Positions 45,791 to 59,315 of a DNA stretch of 64,000 nucleotides are shown here, piece after piece (positions within the stretch are counted from its first letter, which is position 1; each line of letters begins with the position of its first letter). The stretch lies in assembly GCA_004794655.1 (NCBI GenBank), contig SMMW01000622.1:2604001-2668000 (forward strand). Direction: 5' to 3'. The DNA is from Marisa cornuarietis. Lineage: Eukaryota > Mollusca > Gastropoda > Architaenioglossa > Ampullariidae. The position numbers and the translations under genes are program-made. The notes beneath the pieces were generated by a model, which worked only from the letters and a program-made list of their open reading frames with translations, did no database searches and was not told the DNA's origin.

Positions 45791-46890
45791 GTAACACGCT
45801 GTGAGTCATTAGGAACGACGCTCTATAAATAATCTTTATATACATTATATATAATATTCTAACTTATACATGGCAGGAGACGGAACAATTGTTGATACTT
45901 ATATAGTGACCACGTTATGGATTTTTTATAGCGATCTTTCACTACAGAGTTTTTATGTGATACAGTGTCGTATTTGCAAGGAAAATGGAATTCCATCTTT
46001 GCGACGTCTTGTACTGACGATGTCCCAGCATTATGGTTCATTTATATCAACTTCATTATTGCTTTTGCTATTTATGTATTATTCATGTTATTTATTTCAC
46101 AACCGGTCTAAGATGGGGCCGGATAGCATGACCACACGATGACAGGCCTGATTATTTTTTCCTTTGTTCTGTGCATTTTTCATCATCAAGTCAAATTCCA
46201 AGTGCAATGTGGCTTGGTTAATAACTTTAACTTATTAACTTTTTATCTTATCTTATACTGTCCATCTCCACGTAGTACCGTATATTATGTACATTTAATG
46301 ATCTCCAAGTTACCTCGAAGTAAAGAAAAATAAGCTTATTATCGAGGGGTAAAGACAAAGCAAAACAAACAAACAAATAAATCAGGCACACAAAACGCTC
46401 GTTTTGTATGTTAAATAAAACGACTTCTTTGTAAATTCGTTCAATTCCACGCTGATAGATAATGTGGATTTTTCTATTTTATAAAGATATGCATTTTTTG
46501 TTCTGCTTAGACAAGAATTGATTGGTTTTTTTTCTTCAATTTCATCGGTGGTGCAATTTCATCATAACAGTAAACCGAGTTCAGATATCGGCTCCACCCT
46601 CTGAATGTGACACCTGATCTCAGGCGACCGTCGGTAGTTTTCGCCGAGTACTCCGTTTTCCTCCACACTGTGCGTGTATGCGTGCATGCATGTGCACGTG
46701 TGGGAATGAGGGTAAAGCGAGTTTGATGCATAACCCAACTCCAGTGATGTGAAAAGGCTATTTATTTATTGATTTATTTATTTTGCCCTTAAATTCTGCT
46801 TGAAGTAAAATCTTTCGTATATATTATCTATTGAAACTTTTTGGCGAGTACATATCCAAACAGTAAGAATGATTCACTCAGGACTCAGTT
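45791..46890. other. Non-coding DNA, nothing recognised
   Basis: No domain is visible in any frame. The block about 46540-46730 has a repeat-like composition (CACTGTGCGTGTATGCG and neighbours) but I could not assign it. Confidence 0.4.
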
Positions 46891-48416
46891 ATGAGTATTG
46901 TTGCATCTGTCATTCAATATGCATTTTCTAAGTTTTTCCACTTTTTTTTACAACGCCAGCATCTGGATGCATCATTGGTCCATAGCCAAATCGACTTCAT
47001 CCTGCTGCCTAGACGCTTCAAATCCAGCAATGCCAAGACGAGGACATATCCAGACGCTGACTTAGGCAGTGACCATGACCTTGTCTTAACGAGCCTGAAG
47101 TTGAAGCTGAGGATGAAGCGCCCCTTAAACATACCCAAATTCACTTTGAATTGGAGAAGGTCCCAGACGCAAACGTTTCAGAAGTCTTCAAGGCCACAGC
47201 TGGAGGTAAATTTACCGCACTGAACTCGGTGGACAATGATGTGGACGGCCTCATTGCAAAGATCAAAGGGGTCCACAGTCCAGGAAGTGCTATTGCGTTA
47301 AAAGAAAAAGAAACAAATCAGGAATGACATCATAAGGTAAAGGTAGAGATCCTAGATCTCTGTAAACAAAGAAGGGCCTTGAAAATAGAAATGACAAGTA
47401 AACCCGAATCAGCTTCCAAATGCAAAGAAGTGAATTGTACTATCAAGAAAGGGATGAAGGCAGCTAGGTAGAACTAGATCGACGGCCAGCACCGAACCAT
47501 AGACTATGGAATTCATTGGGTGACAGTGAAAAGGCCTACCAACTACTAAGGAAGGAAAACACAAGACTTCAGTCATTGGAAGAGCAATGACCACTTTCTC
47601 ATAGAAAGGACTGCTTTGCTCAACCGACGGACTGAATATTACAAAGACCTGTACAACTTCCAGCTGAAGACATGCGCTAACCGTTCTTCAAAACAACCAG
47701 ATTAGAACCATCGAACATGCAGACCTACCAGTCCTATGAGAAGAGGGCGAGACAGCGGTAAACAGTCTGAAGAGAGGAAAGTCGCCTGGCCTCAACGTCT
47801 CAGCTGAGCTGCACAAGCAGGATGTAGAAGAAACAACAAAGGTCATCACTGTTTTGTGCCAAGTAGTCTGGGAACGCAAAGAATGCTCCAAAGAAAAGAC
47901 GACGTCCCTAGTTACACCCCTTCCAAATAAGGATACAGCAAACAGCCCCAGAAATATAGAATCATAAGCCTAATCATCCAGCCAAACAAAGTCATGCTGA
48001 TGATAATAAAGAGCCACATCAGCACCACTGCTGAGAAACTGATAGCAGAATAATAGACTGGTTTTTTTACCAGGTAGCAGCATACCTGAACAGATCTTCA
48101 ACGGTCGGTCGGATCCTGATAGAAAAGCATCTTCAGCAACAGCAGGACCTCTAGCACAGCTTCAGATACTTTTTGGATAGTTTTGGAGAGTCTGGCAAGA
48201 GAGACTATAGCATGTGATTCAAATATTCAACATCGAAGAAGGTCTTGTCCAAGTTATTGAAGTGGTGTATAACAGTTCAACGAGCAAAACAGGAGCTTAC
48301 TTTCACATGACAGTAGGTGTACGTAGAGGTTGCGCCCAAGCACCTTTGCTGTCAAACATTATGCATAAAACGCTCTACTTATTTAAAGAGAATGGCGAGA
48401 GAACTGGTTTTAAATG
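46891..48416 (+). mobile_element. Decayed endonuclease/RT LINE (RTE-like)
   Basis: The end of an apurinic endonuclease domain appears at 46960-47090 (HSQIDFILLPRRFKSS and DLGSDHDLVLTSLKLKL, with the catalytic SDH). Broken frames follow, then RT pieces: RGKSPGLNVSAELHK (about 47775), PLPNKDTANSP, PEQIFNGR, and at the end IEEGLVQVIEVVYNSSTS with VGVRRGCAQAPLLSN. Order and motifs match RTE-type ORF2. Multiple stops and frame shifts make it inactive. Confidence 0.75.
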
Positions 48417-48629
48417 ATAGATAATGACTTTCTAAAATATTTACGCTAAAAATTACTCGTAAAAATTTTGCTTACGTAGAACACTATCTAAGACAGCTCC
48501 AGAAAGACTCGTGAAAGCCACCGTCATTGCGTACTCTTTCGCGAAAGAAAACAAATTGATCCTAGTCTGTGGCGCACTTAGAACGCCTTTGACAAGAAAA
48601 GTGTCTTTGGGTCAGGGCACATTTTCGGG

Positions 48630-48905
48630 GTAAGCGGATGTCCAAGTGGTTAGAGCGCTGGTTCAATTCTCCGAACTGAGAGCGCCCTTGTTCAATTCAG
48701 CAAACTTCCCCCAGTCGACCCAGCTGGAGGGAATAGGTACCTGACTCCATAGAGGGTTGGGGAAAGTAAGCTGGCGATGGAGAGGAGATGGGCACCGCCC
48801 TCATGTAAAAGGTGGCCCCGAGAAAAATGAGGTCTCTAACACCTCACCCCCCAGCGACCTGAAAAGGTTAGGTAATGAGCTTTACTTTTACCTTTTACAT
48901 CTTCA
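48630..48905 (+). mobile_element. tRNA-derived SINE
   Basis: The head GTAAGCGGATGTCCAAGTGG with TTAGAGCGCTGG is Leu/Ser tRNA-like and contains an A-box; a degenerate B-box (TTGTTCAATTCA) follows at tRNA spacing. The body carries GAGGGTTGGGGAAAG and GGCACCGCCCTCATG blocks and ends in a TTACTTTTACCTTTTA tail. No target duplication identified. Confidence 0.6.
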
Positions 48906-50600
48906 CCACATTATCTTTGCCTTTGAGTTGGATATAGTCGGATTTCTAATCCATGACAACTTTATGTTTTGTTTTACTTGAAGAAAGCCCAAACCACCAT
49001 TGCATAAAGTTTTAAATGATATTTTCCTATGAATGGGATCAGGTTTCCAATTCCAAAATAATTTAAAATATTGATTTTTTAGAAATGTTTAGATATCGTA
49101 TTTTGTGTTGATGGGTTGGAAAATATTAACCACAGACAGCTGTGTTGATAGCAATGACTTTAATAAAAACCATCTGGCCATAGGTGTAATAACTTTATTG
49201 ATCTTTTTATCTGTAAGTTCAGAGCGTGGCATAATTCTAAATTTGCATTTAGCCATATTCCTAGTATTTTGAACTTGGATGTTTTTCATTTTAATTTCAG
49301 TTAGTATTTAGTATTATAAATGAGTCCCGTTTTATTTTTCAGTATTTAGTTCCAGTCACGATGCTTTACTTTTTCTGCTTAGTGTGTTTATCTCCCTCGG
49401 TGAAGATTTGCATATCATCTGCAACTCTAGTATCTTCTTTTAGTTATTTTAATATTCTTTTTATGCTAACTGTGTTGACAAAATCCCAGTGCACTCTATA
49501 AATAAAACGCTGTCATATTGTTTTCACCCACATTCTTTTATATATCTTTCTAAAAATTCCTCTGTCGACTACTACAAGTAAGTTAATATTTTTATAGAAA
49601 TTTTTTTATCCTGTGGCAAATGTGGTAATATACACATTTGATCTACAGCCGGTCCTTTGGGTTGTAAAACACCTATAACTGCAGACTCGAATACCAGCCT
49701 TGGTGTCAGTCTTTTTTCCCATCTTTTTTAAAAACTTTAAAATTTAAAAACTCAAGAGGTCAAGCATACCCTGGGAATAAGAGTGATATGTTCTGCCGCT
49801 CTTCAGATGCGGATTGACTATATTTTTCAAACTATCTGGTTTATATGAATCGTGAATAATGATTACAAGCACAGTTTTGGTGCTCCTTTTTCAAGCTGGA
49901 CTTTAATGTTAAGTGATTTGAGTGATTGCCACGTGAGTGGAAAAACGTAACTACATTTTAAGAGGAAAGCATAGCAGCATTATACTACGTAGCCGCCCTC
50001 ACCAACTAAGTTTTTTGAAAGGTGGCGGCATCCAATGCAGACGCAATTAAGGAAGGTAACAAAATTATTCAGCCAGTTTAACACTGCAAAAACTGCTTAT
50101 AATTCGTCCATGCAGCGCATTTTGTCTGATCTTTTGTGGAAGGTTATCCCATGAGTAAATTTTTCATTTGTAAAAGAACCCGAATTGTTATAGAGTTCAT
50201 GGAGAGCAATCACAAAGAAGTGTCCACAAAAGCAGACGAATTTGGAAAAATAGGAAATGAGCATATCGTCTTCCTTTTCCAGCATGCAACACGAGGAGAC
50301 AACCGTAGGGATTATTTACACGATTAAACAACTGCATTGAGGCAAAAAATGTTCTTATTCTGCTGGATCATCGGCCTTTCTCTAGTTCAAAGCTTCTTCA
50401 TGTGGTTCAAGAGTGTTTCCCTCGTATTCACCAGGAACACTCTGCTTACGAGGCGCGCCAAAACATAGGTGCAATCGAGCAAGTAATTTGTCGTATAATT
50501 CAATATTCTTTTGAAAACCAAGGTATTTTGATAACAAATTTTCTAAACGTCCAGCCCTCACCCTCCCTCCCACTTTCACATCTCATAGTGGAAAATCGCA
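48906..50600. other. Non-coding DNA, no gene recognised
   Basis: Short ORFs on both strands lack known domains. A minus-strand VADDMQIFT around 49410 hints at an RT active-site box but lacks supporting flanks. Confidence 0.4.
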
Positions 50601-50710
50601 TGCTCTGTACGTGGTCTCTACGTGCTCTGTACATGGTCTTTACGTGCTCTGTACATGGTCTCGACGTTCTCGGAACGTGGTCTGAGCGTTCTCAGGACGT
50701 GGTCCTGTGC
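50601..50710. repeat. 22-bp minisatellite, five units
   Basis: Five consecutive 22-base units: the first three begin TGCTCTGTAC and the last two TTCTCGGAAC and TTCTCAGGAC. All carry a TGGTC and most carry ACGTG or ACG steps. The period is exact, with divergence increasing to the right. Confidence 0.85.
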
Positions 50711-53439
50711 TGGTTTATTTGTTAGGTCCCTGACTTTGTGATGCATGTTGAGTGCATGCTTTTTTGCCACAGCGCGCTGCCACCAACTCAGCAGAGTTCA
50801 TAAAAAAACAACTTCGCTATTTTCTTAATTTCAGTGATGCATGTCAGGTACCTAAAAATCGTTGCAATCTTGATTATGCGGAAAAGCGGGTTCCCGTCAT
50901 ATTCCTGCATCACCCTCCCCCCCTCCATGCCCGCCGGTCTGCACTGTCCCCCTCCGGCTACTACGGTTGCTCCTTCTCCTTTATTGATTGGACCAGCTGC
51001 TTGAATGCGATGGAGGACTTACAAAAGGTACAACCAGTCTCTATTTGGCGACGTTTTATTATGGTTTTTCGACAACAGCTGCATAAACAGGCTGAGAAGG
51101 GTTGAAACCAAAGTAAAAAAAAAAAAAAAAAAAAAAGGACATAAAAATAAAAGAGGAAATTGAGTACTTAGATCAATTTATTGTTCTGGGTGTTTTATCT
51201 TCAGTTTTACTGCTGCTCCAGGAACATTAATAATTCCTGTGTTGGAGTTAAAAGGTTTCAGACCACGTATTGTTTTCAAGTGACATGGCACTCCATATTA
51301 CAGTGCCTGCTTGCATGCATGTGCATCTACATACGCCCTACAGCTGAGAACCACCTCTTCGAGGCCACCTGTTCGTGCGAAAACCATTTCTCCTTTTCTG
51401 CAAGTTGTTGTCTGTAAGTAATCAACCCTGACTCCTCGTTGTCTATATAATACTGCCAGATGACGACAGTGAACGAGTATTATTTTTATGTCCGGTGATA
51501 TAATGAGTGAGGGTGCTTAGATAAGAATTTCTATCAGCTCAAGTCGTCCTCATGAGCTGTCGCTTGAACATTATTGTAGTTTCCAATTGATCGTGCAATC
51601 GCTTCTTTGTCGTCTGTTATCCACGTGATCGATCTTTATGAAACCAAACGTGTCATTACTTGTAAAACATTTATAGCTTCAAGAAAGCAGCAATTCATAG
51701 ACGCAAACGTAATGCATCTAACTGTATTAAGCTTTTAAAATTCATTGAAAAAAACTTTTTGACTCGATTGTTCTTTCTTTGTACTGTAACTCGTTAACAA
51801 ACACATACTTTTACTGTTTGTTGAAGATAACGAGCTTACTGTACACTCAATATAAACCCATCGCAAGTAATTACATGTTATGATTAAAAACATGTTGAGA
51901 CATCAGTGACAATAAAAGAAGGAAAGAAAGAATAAGCAAAGGCTACTTGTTAGGCTACTGTCTACCAGGCATAAACTGGTACCGCCTCACCCATTTACCC
52001 AGTGGATTGGGAAACACGTACCTTTGTTACATAGAAAGACAGGGAACTGATAGATAAGGGAAAAGGTCATATAGTGGAAAGGGAGAGAGAGAGAAGACAG
52101 CAGTGGATAAATACAACATAACAATAATCCATAACCGGCAAACTGTTTTTCCAAAACTTCCAGTAGAAAAGAATACTTTATTAATTCAACTACAGCACAA
52201 ACGTCCGCAAACTAATTTTAACCTAAATATTTACTTCTACAATCTAAATATTTTATTTTAAGATCGAACTCACCTATTGGCTCTCCGAACATGTGTAGCT
52301 GTTGTCACTACATCTCTGCTCCTGTCCCTCCTGAAGTGAAAAAGGGAAAAAGAGAAAGAGAGAAAGAGAGCCACGTTTTCCCCTCTTTTAATGTCCAATT
52401 TCTGGAGGTTCCTTTTTGCACATTTGTTTTTTTTAATTTTTATCCCACTTACTAGTCCTAGGGGAGCCTCTGGTCATGCAGTCAGCGGACGTCTCGACTT
52501 ATGGTTACGTGCACCGCGTGATAGATTAGGCCATTAGGGTATGTTTTCAGTATAATAATAAAAGCTGAACACGTAACAGTCTAGAGGAATAAAATCCCTT
52601 ATAGTGTTCCGTCTTTAAAATATTTTTAAGAGAGCAACAGTGCTTGCGTCATGCGTCTTTTAGACGAAAGAATATAATACAGCTAACATATGACATGAAA
52701 TATTTAAAATGTTCTTTACATGCATTTCCCTCTTCCTCTCACGCTCTCTCTCACACACATAAGTGCACCTACATACGCTGCATTGATATTCATTAACAAC
52801 ACTGGCTCGCTACACCCATATTGGATGAATGGTATAACATGGGAAATGCGTGAATTTTATTTGGGATATTTGGTCGAGTAACAAAATGTTAGTATAGATG
52901 ATGAACAGAGAGTCAAGATATTCACTATGGCAAAAGCAACGTTCTACAACCGCGCGTCAGCTCCGACTTTATACAGTTGCTTCCCTTAGACTTGGTTTTT
53001 GCGTCACAGCACTATCCCTACAGATCTCTGTTTATACATAATAATTTCTCTCTGTTTTTATTGCCTTGTTCTGAATTGATGTAATGTTTTTATTTCTACT
53101 AATTAGACGTAAAAAGCGCAACTTTTGATTATTCTGTTACCCTCGTAAATAAAGATTCGTTCATGTACGTGTTCCCCGCCCCACATTCGCTCTTACTGGG
53201 CGACCTTCGCGCTAAGTCATGGCGACCTTGTTCCTGACGAGACGCTAGGTCACATTCTTGCGTAATACTCGTGATTCTTACTGACGAGAACAGCTGTTGA
53301 GACAGAATGAGATTTGTAGTTAAATTTATAAAATATGCTCTTTTGTACTATCTTTTAGTTCTTTAACGATTCCTTAATCACTGGGGTTTTTTTTAAGAAC
53401 AAGGACTATATTTTGTTACTGTAGAGCGGATGAATAATA
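50711..53439. other. Non-coding DNA, no gene recognised
   Basis: Contains an A run of about 22 at 51115-51136 that could mark the 3' end of an old retrocopy, and a GAGAAAGAGAG purine run near 52345-52370. ORF 50752-51105 has no recognised domain. Confidence 0.4.
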
Positions 53440-53741
53440 GTAGCAAGTGGCCAAAGCGGGACTCTACGCTACAAGCTGCTGGGGAAAAAAAAAAAAAGCT
53501 GATCACGGTGCACGCGTTGAATTGCCGCTCGGTGAGTGACTCAACGATTACCCAAGTCTGTCAGTTAAATTTATGTTACACGTTCTAACCAATCAGGGCT
53601 GTGAGTGGCGAAGCCGCCGCCAAGAGCTGCGAAAGCGAGCACACGTTGTGGGTAGGGTTCGTGTGCCTTACGACTAACATCAGTTTTACCACGAAACTTT
53701 CACCATGCGGGTAGCAATTTTGAGTGACCTACTGTTGCCGG
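53440..53741 (+). promoter_or_regulatory. Possible promoter and short first coding exon
   Basis: The block is richer in G+C and CpG than its surroundings, has an AACCAATCAG CCAAT-box-like motif at about 53588, and then an ATG at 53705 opening MRVAILSDLLLP and running 37 bases into a GTAATG donor at 53742. A compatible acceptor (TTTTATAG) at 55651 would give a frame of about 22 more codons to a stop at 55721. The product is not recognised, and the gene, if real, may extend differently. Confidence 0.25.
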
Positions 53742-56700
53742 GTAATGTCATATTTAGTTTCCTGCCTGTTAGAACTTTATAAATTCATTTAATAAATGCG
53801 GTAGTTTTAACTTTGCCTTGATTATTGAAAGAGGAGTTGCTTCATATTACTCGCTATTGTGTTGGGGAGGACGATGAATTTTTGTTCAGCGCGAAACACA
53901 GGTCATCGTAGTACACTTATTTTTGAAAAAAATAAAATCATTCAGGATTGTTGGAGCCGAGAAGCTATGCATAAAAACCTTATGTACTGCTAATAGTACA
54001 GACTTGTATGTACACATATGCTTTTTCACCTAAACTGTACATTCAGCAACTGAATTCTTTGCCTTGATCATTTCTCAGATATATTTTATGGAACAGGGCA
54101 CTTTTTAAAACTCTGTTACATGTAATATGTGACAGTGTGGATAAATGCAAAAAAGATAACTTCAGTTATGGTATTCACAACATGGCTGTACTCACAAAAA
54201 GATCGGTTCTGCTCTATTTAAGTTTTGTATCTACATATTTCTTACCATGATAAATGATCATTTCTAACATTTTTATCAATCATCTTATATTAATTATCAT
54301 GGTGTGTTCCAAAAATTATGAATTGTAAAGAAAAAACTATTTTTGATGATTACCAGTTTAAATTTATTAATTTTCAATTCTGAAATGAAAACAGTAGCCC
54401 CCTAGCATCTTTGTGAGAGTCCTTTCTAGAAACAGCTATAATAAGGCATGTCATAGTTTTTTCTTCAAAATATTTCTATTTCTGGTTTTATAAATTGTCT
54501 TTTAGTACATGTAAACATTTTTGCCTCAAGTTCATATTTTTTCATAGAAATCATATATGGTAGTGCACATACATGCAAATGCACACAAAATGGTGCATAT
54601 AAAAATGTGTTTATTGGTGTATTTTGTTAAAATGACTTGGATATATTTACTGGAGAGCTAAAGGTCTTAGAATAATTATAAAAAAATGAGTAAATAATGT
54701 GAAATCTTCATAGAATTTTGAATGTTTCTAACTTTGAAATGCTTTTGCTATGTTAGGCATCCTGAGCATAATTTTCCATGATGAATTTTCAAGAAATATT
54801 GTAATGATATCGTTTGATGAATATTTTAAATAAGAAATAGTTGAAATAATAGTTATATATACTGAGTAATGAAATGCACTCCTGATTGTGCTGTGCGTTT
54901 CTGTGCTAAATAACACTGACTGGTAGTGGTAACAAGTTACTCAACTCCAGTTGATAATAACTATTTCTCTATACACACATAAGCACAGGCTTCATTTATT
55001 ACACTTTGTTTGATTGAGATTAATATCATATATTAGGGGCTTAGAAAAAATAGTATTCCTGATTTTATTCGCCAGTTTAAAAACAAGCATTTTCAGATGA
55101 TCATAGAAACAAGTGTCTGCCTGCATTTTCTGGATGCATATCTGTTAGAAAGTTATATGGCTGTGACATTAACTAAAGTAAAGCTAATGTAAATTCAGGA
55201 TTAACTTTTATTTGTCTGATTGACAAATTGAAGGACATTTGAGTAAAAGTCAGTTGAGTAAGAGTACCAGCCCAGCTAAATTTCTGCATAATTACTAGGA
55301 AGATAAAAATTTAAGTAGGCTTGTTAAAATTCTGAGTGATTTTGACTAAAGAAAATGTGTTAAAGCCACAAGCATGACTGTGTCCTTTTTCTTTCTCTTT
55401 GATATAGACCTGATTAATTTGTTGAACAAAATGTCGTTGAGTATTTATGTATTACTAATTTTCAGTCAGGAAAAAATATGATTTTTGGCATAATTGGCTA
55501 GGAGGACCAAATTATTAGAGGAGTGACAATGAGTCAAGTCAGGTTTCATGAAAATTTAAAAGAACATTTAGATTTTTTTTAGAGCATTAAAGTATTTCTT
55601 GTAACTGGTTATAGGAGAAAACCAAAACAACTGTTGACATATCCTTTTATAGCTGCATCTGAAAATGAAGACGTTTGGTACGACAATGAGCGCTGCCAAA
55701 TATGCACCATGTTTGATGAATGACGAGTCGCCCCAAATCTGTCTTCCCCCACCTTTCAGCCTTCACCATTTTCTACAGTGGGAAAAACATGCTGACAGTT
55801 TACCCAGCAAAATGCCCATTTGTCGTCGAGCAATATAAGAAAGACGAAATTTAATTTGTCGCTATACATTGACAGTAACATTACGTCCTAAAATGTTTTG
55901 TATATTGATGCAAGCGGACGCTAGGCGTAGAAAAAGTTTCGCGCTACACACGTAAGAGGAACAAGCGCTCGATTCTCATCATTTGCCCCCTACTTCCCCC
56001 GTTTTTGTGACAATGAGTCAATGACCTTTCCCAAGTTGAAAAACTTGTGAAGGCAATTCATGACAGGGCACATAGTTTGCGTCACGTGATTATGTGTGTA
56101 GCCAGCCATGAAGGCCGTAGTGTGGGAATCGGTGTCTTTCGTAACTAAGCCTTTACTCCAGGGCCTTTTTTAAATATACGAATACCGAGGATTAAATATG
56201 GTTAAAACTCACATGGGACTGTCTTACTAACATTAACGAAATATCGTCTGGATTTTAAGGGAGAGAAGAGGTGGGGTGGTAACGAAAATACCATCGCTGG
56301 TTGGTTGATTAGCTCTGATTGACAATTAAACATGGTCGCAAATTTCGACTGGTGCTCCAGCTCTGACAGTAAAAGCGCTTTTCTTAAGACTGCACTTAAG
56401 ATGGCACAGGAGACATTCACAGGAGAGCGAGCCACGGGTACTTGGCTGTTAATCGATTAGAAACCACCCGCCTGCTTGGGCGTGAAACCGCATCATGACA
56501 AGAACGACGTTCCAACTGTAATCACGTCTCGAAAAATTCTCAGCTTTAATACAATGCCGCACGATCGCGCTGGTGAGAAAAGGAGAAATTAATTTGTGGA
56601 TGGGACAGAAAACGGCACTTAGGTAAAAATGACATGCTGCAGAGTGTTTTTACCACTGAAGTTGAATCTGCATGGAAGTGACAAAAACTACCAAACACCA

Positions 56701-59086
56701 CACTAATCGCACATTTAAAAAAAGAGTGAGATGGAAAAATGTATGTTTAAAACAGAACGAGTAGCAACAAGTGCAGCAGGGGCTGATATTTTTTATGGCG
56801 TTATTAAACATTATGGTGGTGGGAAGGAGGGGGGGGCGCAGAACACTGGCACAACTCTGAGTCGACCCTTTAGCGTAAAACATCTGTGTCGCGAGTTTTG
56901 ATCATCACACTGTCGTAGTGACTGTGAAGTGACCTGGTTGAAATCAGCGGACACTCAAAAAAAAAAAAAGTTGTTTCACGCCGTGAAGATGTTCATAATG
57001 TTCACCTAAGAACACTAGATAATGTTTGCTGCAGAGCAATAAACAATAACTAAAAAAAAAAAAAACAGTGGGCGGGACGAAGACAAGAGGGGAAGCTAGC
57101 TTGGTATAGCGACTGGATGAGCACTTGTGACAAGGTCTTCCAATATGCCGTAACTACCTTCTTGTAAATGAAATCTTTTCTAATTATATTAACTTTCTTT
57201 TGATGTCATTCCTCTGCGTGTGTACGCCTGCGTGTTTGCTTGCCTGACGAGGTAATTTGTTGTCAAATACGAAGTGATACATATGAATGATTCTTTTTTC
57301 AAGCCAAATGTTCCACAGACTGGCAGCAGTAAAGATGATAGTCATTACGATAAATGTAATAAGTTCATGCATCGAGTTGCAGACAAGAGAAAGATCATAG
57401 ACCGTGTAGTTAATATGTTTTATATTCTATTACCAACCAAACTATTTGATACTTAACGAGTATCCGCTTATATACCTAAGTTCATTTGTTCGGTGCGCGC
57501 ACGCATGCATACATACAGAGCAAAGGAAGCAAGACGTGGGGAAATAAGGGAATAACATTGCTGCTTGTGCTTTTGCTAGTTTGAAATTCATCTAAAAATA
57601 ATTTCTTGTGTGTATAAGGCGGTAACACTGCTGTAACGAAATATTCTTGGGGTTGTTTATGACACTTTATCAGTCATAAAATGGATTAACAATGACTCAT
57701 CAATGCCTGCTAGTTAAACTTTCGTGCGCCGTGCGAATTGAAACAAATCTGTTAATAGGCATTCTATTTACATAGCGTAATTTGAAGAGCTCGCATGCAA
57801 CGGTAAAAGAATTGCTGTTGGAAACATCAGAGGCTTCGCTCTGAAGATAGCGAGGGAAGGCGTCATGTAGATGTCGCTTGTATTGGATTTTATGGCTTTG
57901 GTTTTACCAATAACACTGTTGTTACCAATGTTTAAAAGAAGTGTTTCGCTGCGCATATTGTGTCCACTAAACGGAGCGTGAGAAATACCAGAGTGCAGAC
58001 TTTGAAAAATGTATATATATATATCAGACTATAACTTTCGTTCTTTGTAGATAACATCTGGGGAAAAAAGGGCTACGAACTAGCTTTATCGTAAAACGAA
58101 AAGATCTCCGAGGCCGAAATAAACCGGCACTTTTTGTTAAAAACATTTTTCAGGCAACGTATTTGATGCTCTTATTAGTAATGAAGGCTCAGCAGTAAAA
58201 TACACGGTGAAGCTTTTATCTGTAGTGCAGACTACGTCCTAATGGAGTCGAGCTTAGTTTGATAAACAGTACCCCCATCCCTCCCGGTGAAGTAATCTTT
58301 GCTGTAGCGACACTGATTTTTGAAAACCAACCCAGTACGTGTGGATGTCAGTCCGTGCACAAGGAGTATTCTGCGAACGCATATGTGTCGCTAAAAATTA
58401 AGGAAAGCTGTGACTGAGAACATGTTACATAGCTGAAAAGATCATATGCATGTTGAATTCACGAATACTCGAAGGAAGACAAGAAAATAGTTCTTAGAGA
58501 TATGATGATGTTTGTTTCTTGGCGAATGGGGACTGCAGGGCGCTCAACATGAGTATAATTATATGTGTGTGTGTGTGTGTGTGTGTGTGACCCGCCACCA
58601 CGAAGCAGTTTTGTAGTAGTGACTTAGAAAGGTGATTATGGTCAACTTTGTGCAGTTTTTCTTTAAAAATGAATTCCTTGGTTATTAAACGAACAGTAAA
58701 TACACTGCTATGTTAAAATAAAATTTAGGAATGGTCTTAAAATACATTTTAATCGAGGTACCTCAGGGCGAGCCGTCTTGATTTCCGCAGGAAAATGACA
58801 TTTAAACGCCGTTTCGGGACCATTATTCCTATCAGAAACCATAGAACCCAGGGTCTGTATTTTCAATCTCTTTAATGACTGATTCAAATATTAACCAGAT
58901 CAGAAGATCTGTTTGCACAAGTCTAGGAGTAAACAAATCTGGTCGTTGATCTCGACGCCATCCAATGGGAGAATCAGATACTGAACTGTCCTTGGTAACG
59001 ATAGGAAAGGCGCTAGGCGATTGGCTGACGCGACTCCTTCCGCTAGGTTGTATTCACACCTTTAAAGTGCTGCATAAAGCGACAGC
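53742..59086. other. Non-coding DNA, no gene recognised
   Basis: The left half is very AT-rich; from 55.7 kb onward CpG becomes more frequent. A TCACGTGA palindrome is at 56082-56089, A runs are near 56957 and 57052, and a GT microsatellite is at 58564-58589. No supported exon apart from the tentative one at 55653. Confidence 0.4.
58564..58589. repeat. (GT)n microsatellite
   Basis: About thirteen GT units in non-coding DNA. Confidence 0.9.
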
Positions 59087-59315
59087 ATGGCCAAAACGTA
59101 TCTGAGGGACGAAGCACTATTAGCTTTGCTGAATTCCGATCAATCTGCAACTCTTCCTCATTCCGAATAATTACAGCTCGGAAGATTAATTACAGAATAG
59201 TTCGGGAAAGAGGACGATTTAACGAGCGACGACGAATCTCAGTTTGAGGAACGCGTTTCAGAGGATCACACTGAGGAAGAATCTGATACACCACTTGTTC
59301 AGGTTCATCTTTGAT
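59087..59315 (+). pseudogene. Acidic N-terminal relic, possibly piggyBac-like
   Basis: An ATG at 59087 opens MAKTYLRDEALLALLNSD and stops after 27 codons. In a nearby frame EDDLTSDDESQFEERVSEDH continues to EEESDTPL. A short basic/hydrophobic start followed by an acidic stretch is how many piggyBac-type transposases begin, but no catalytic part is visible downstream, so the assignment is weak. Confidence 0.3.

Noticed and set aside
49380..49440. Minus-strand VADDMQIFT resembling an RT active-site box
   Set aside because: Only the ADD-like box is suggestive; flanking RT motifs are absent, so a LINE call is not supported.
51115..51136. A22 run as the poly(A) tail of a processed pseudogene
   Set aside because: No upstream coding similarity and no flanking duplication could be recognised.
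56081..56090. TCACGTGA palindrome as an E-box/CLEAR promoter element
   Set aside because: A single 8-base match with no recognised gene nearby; expected by chance at this scale.
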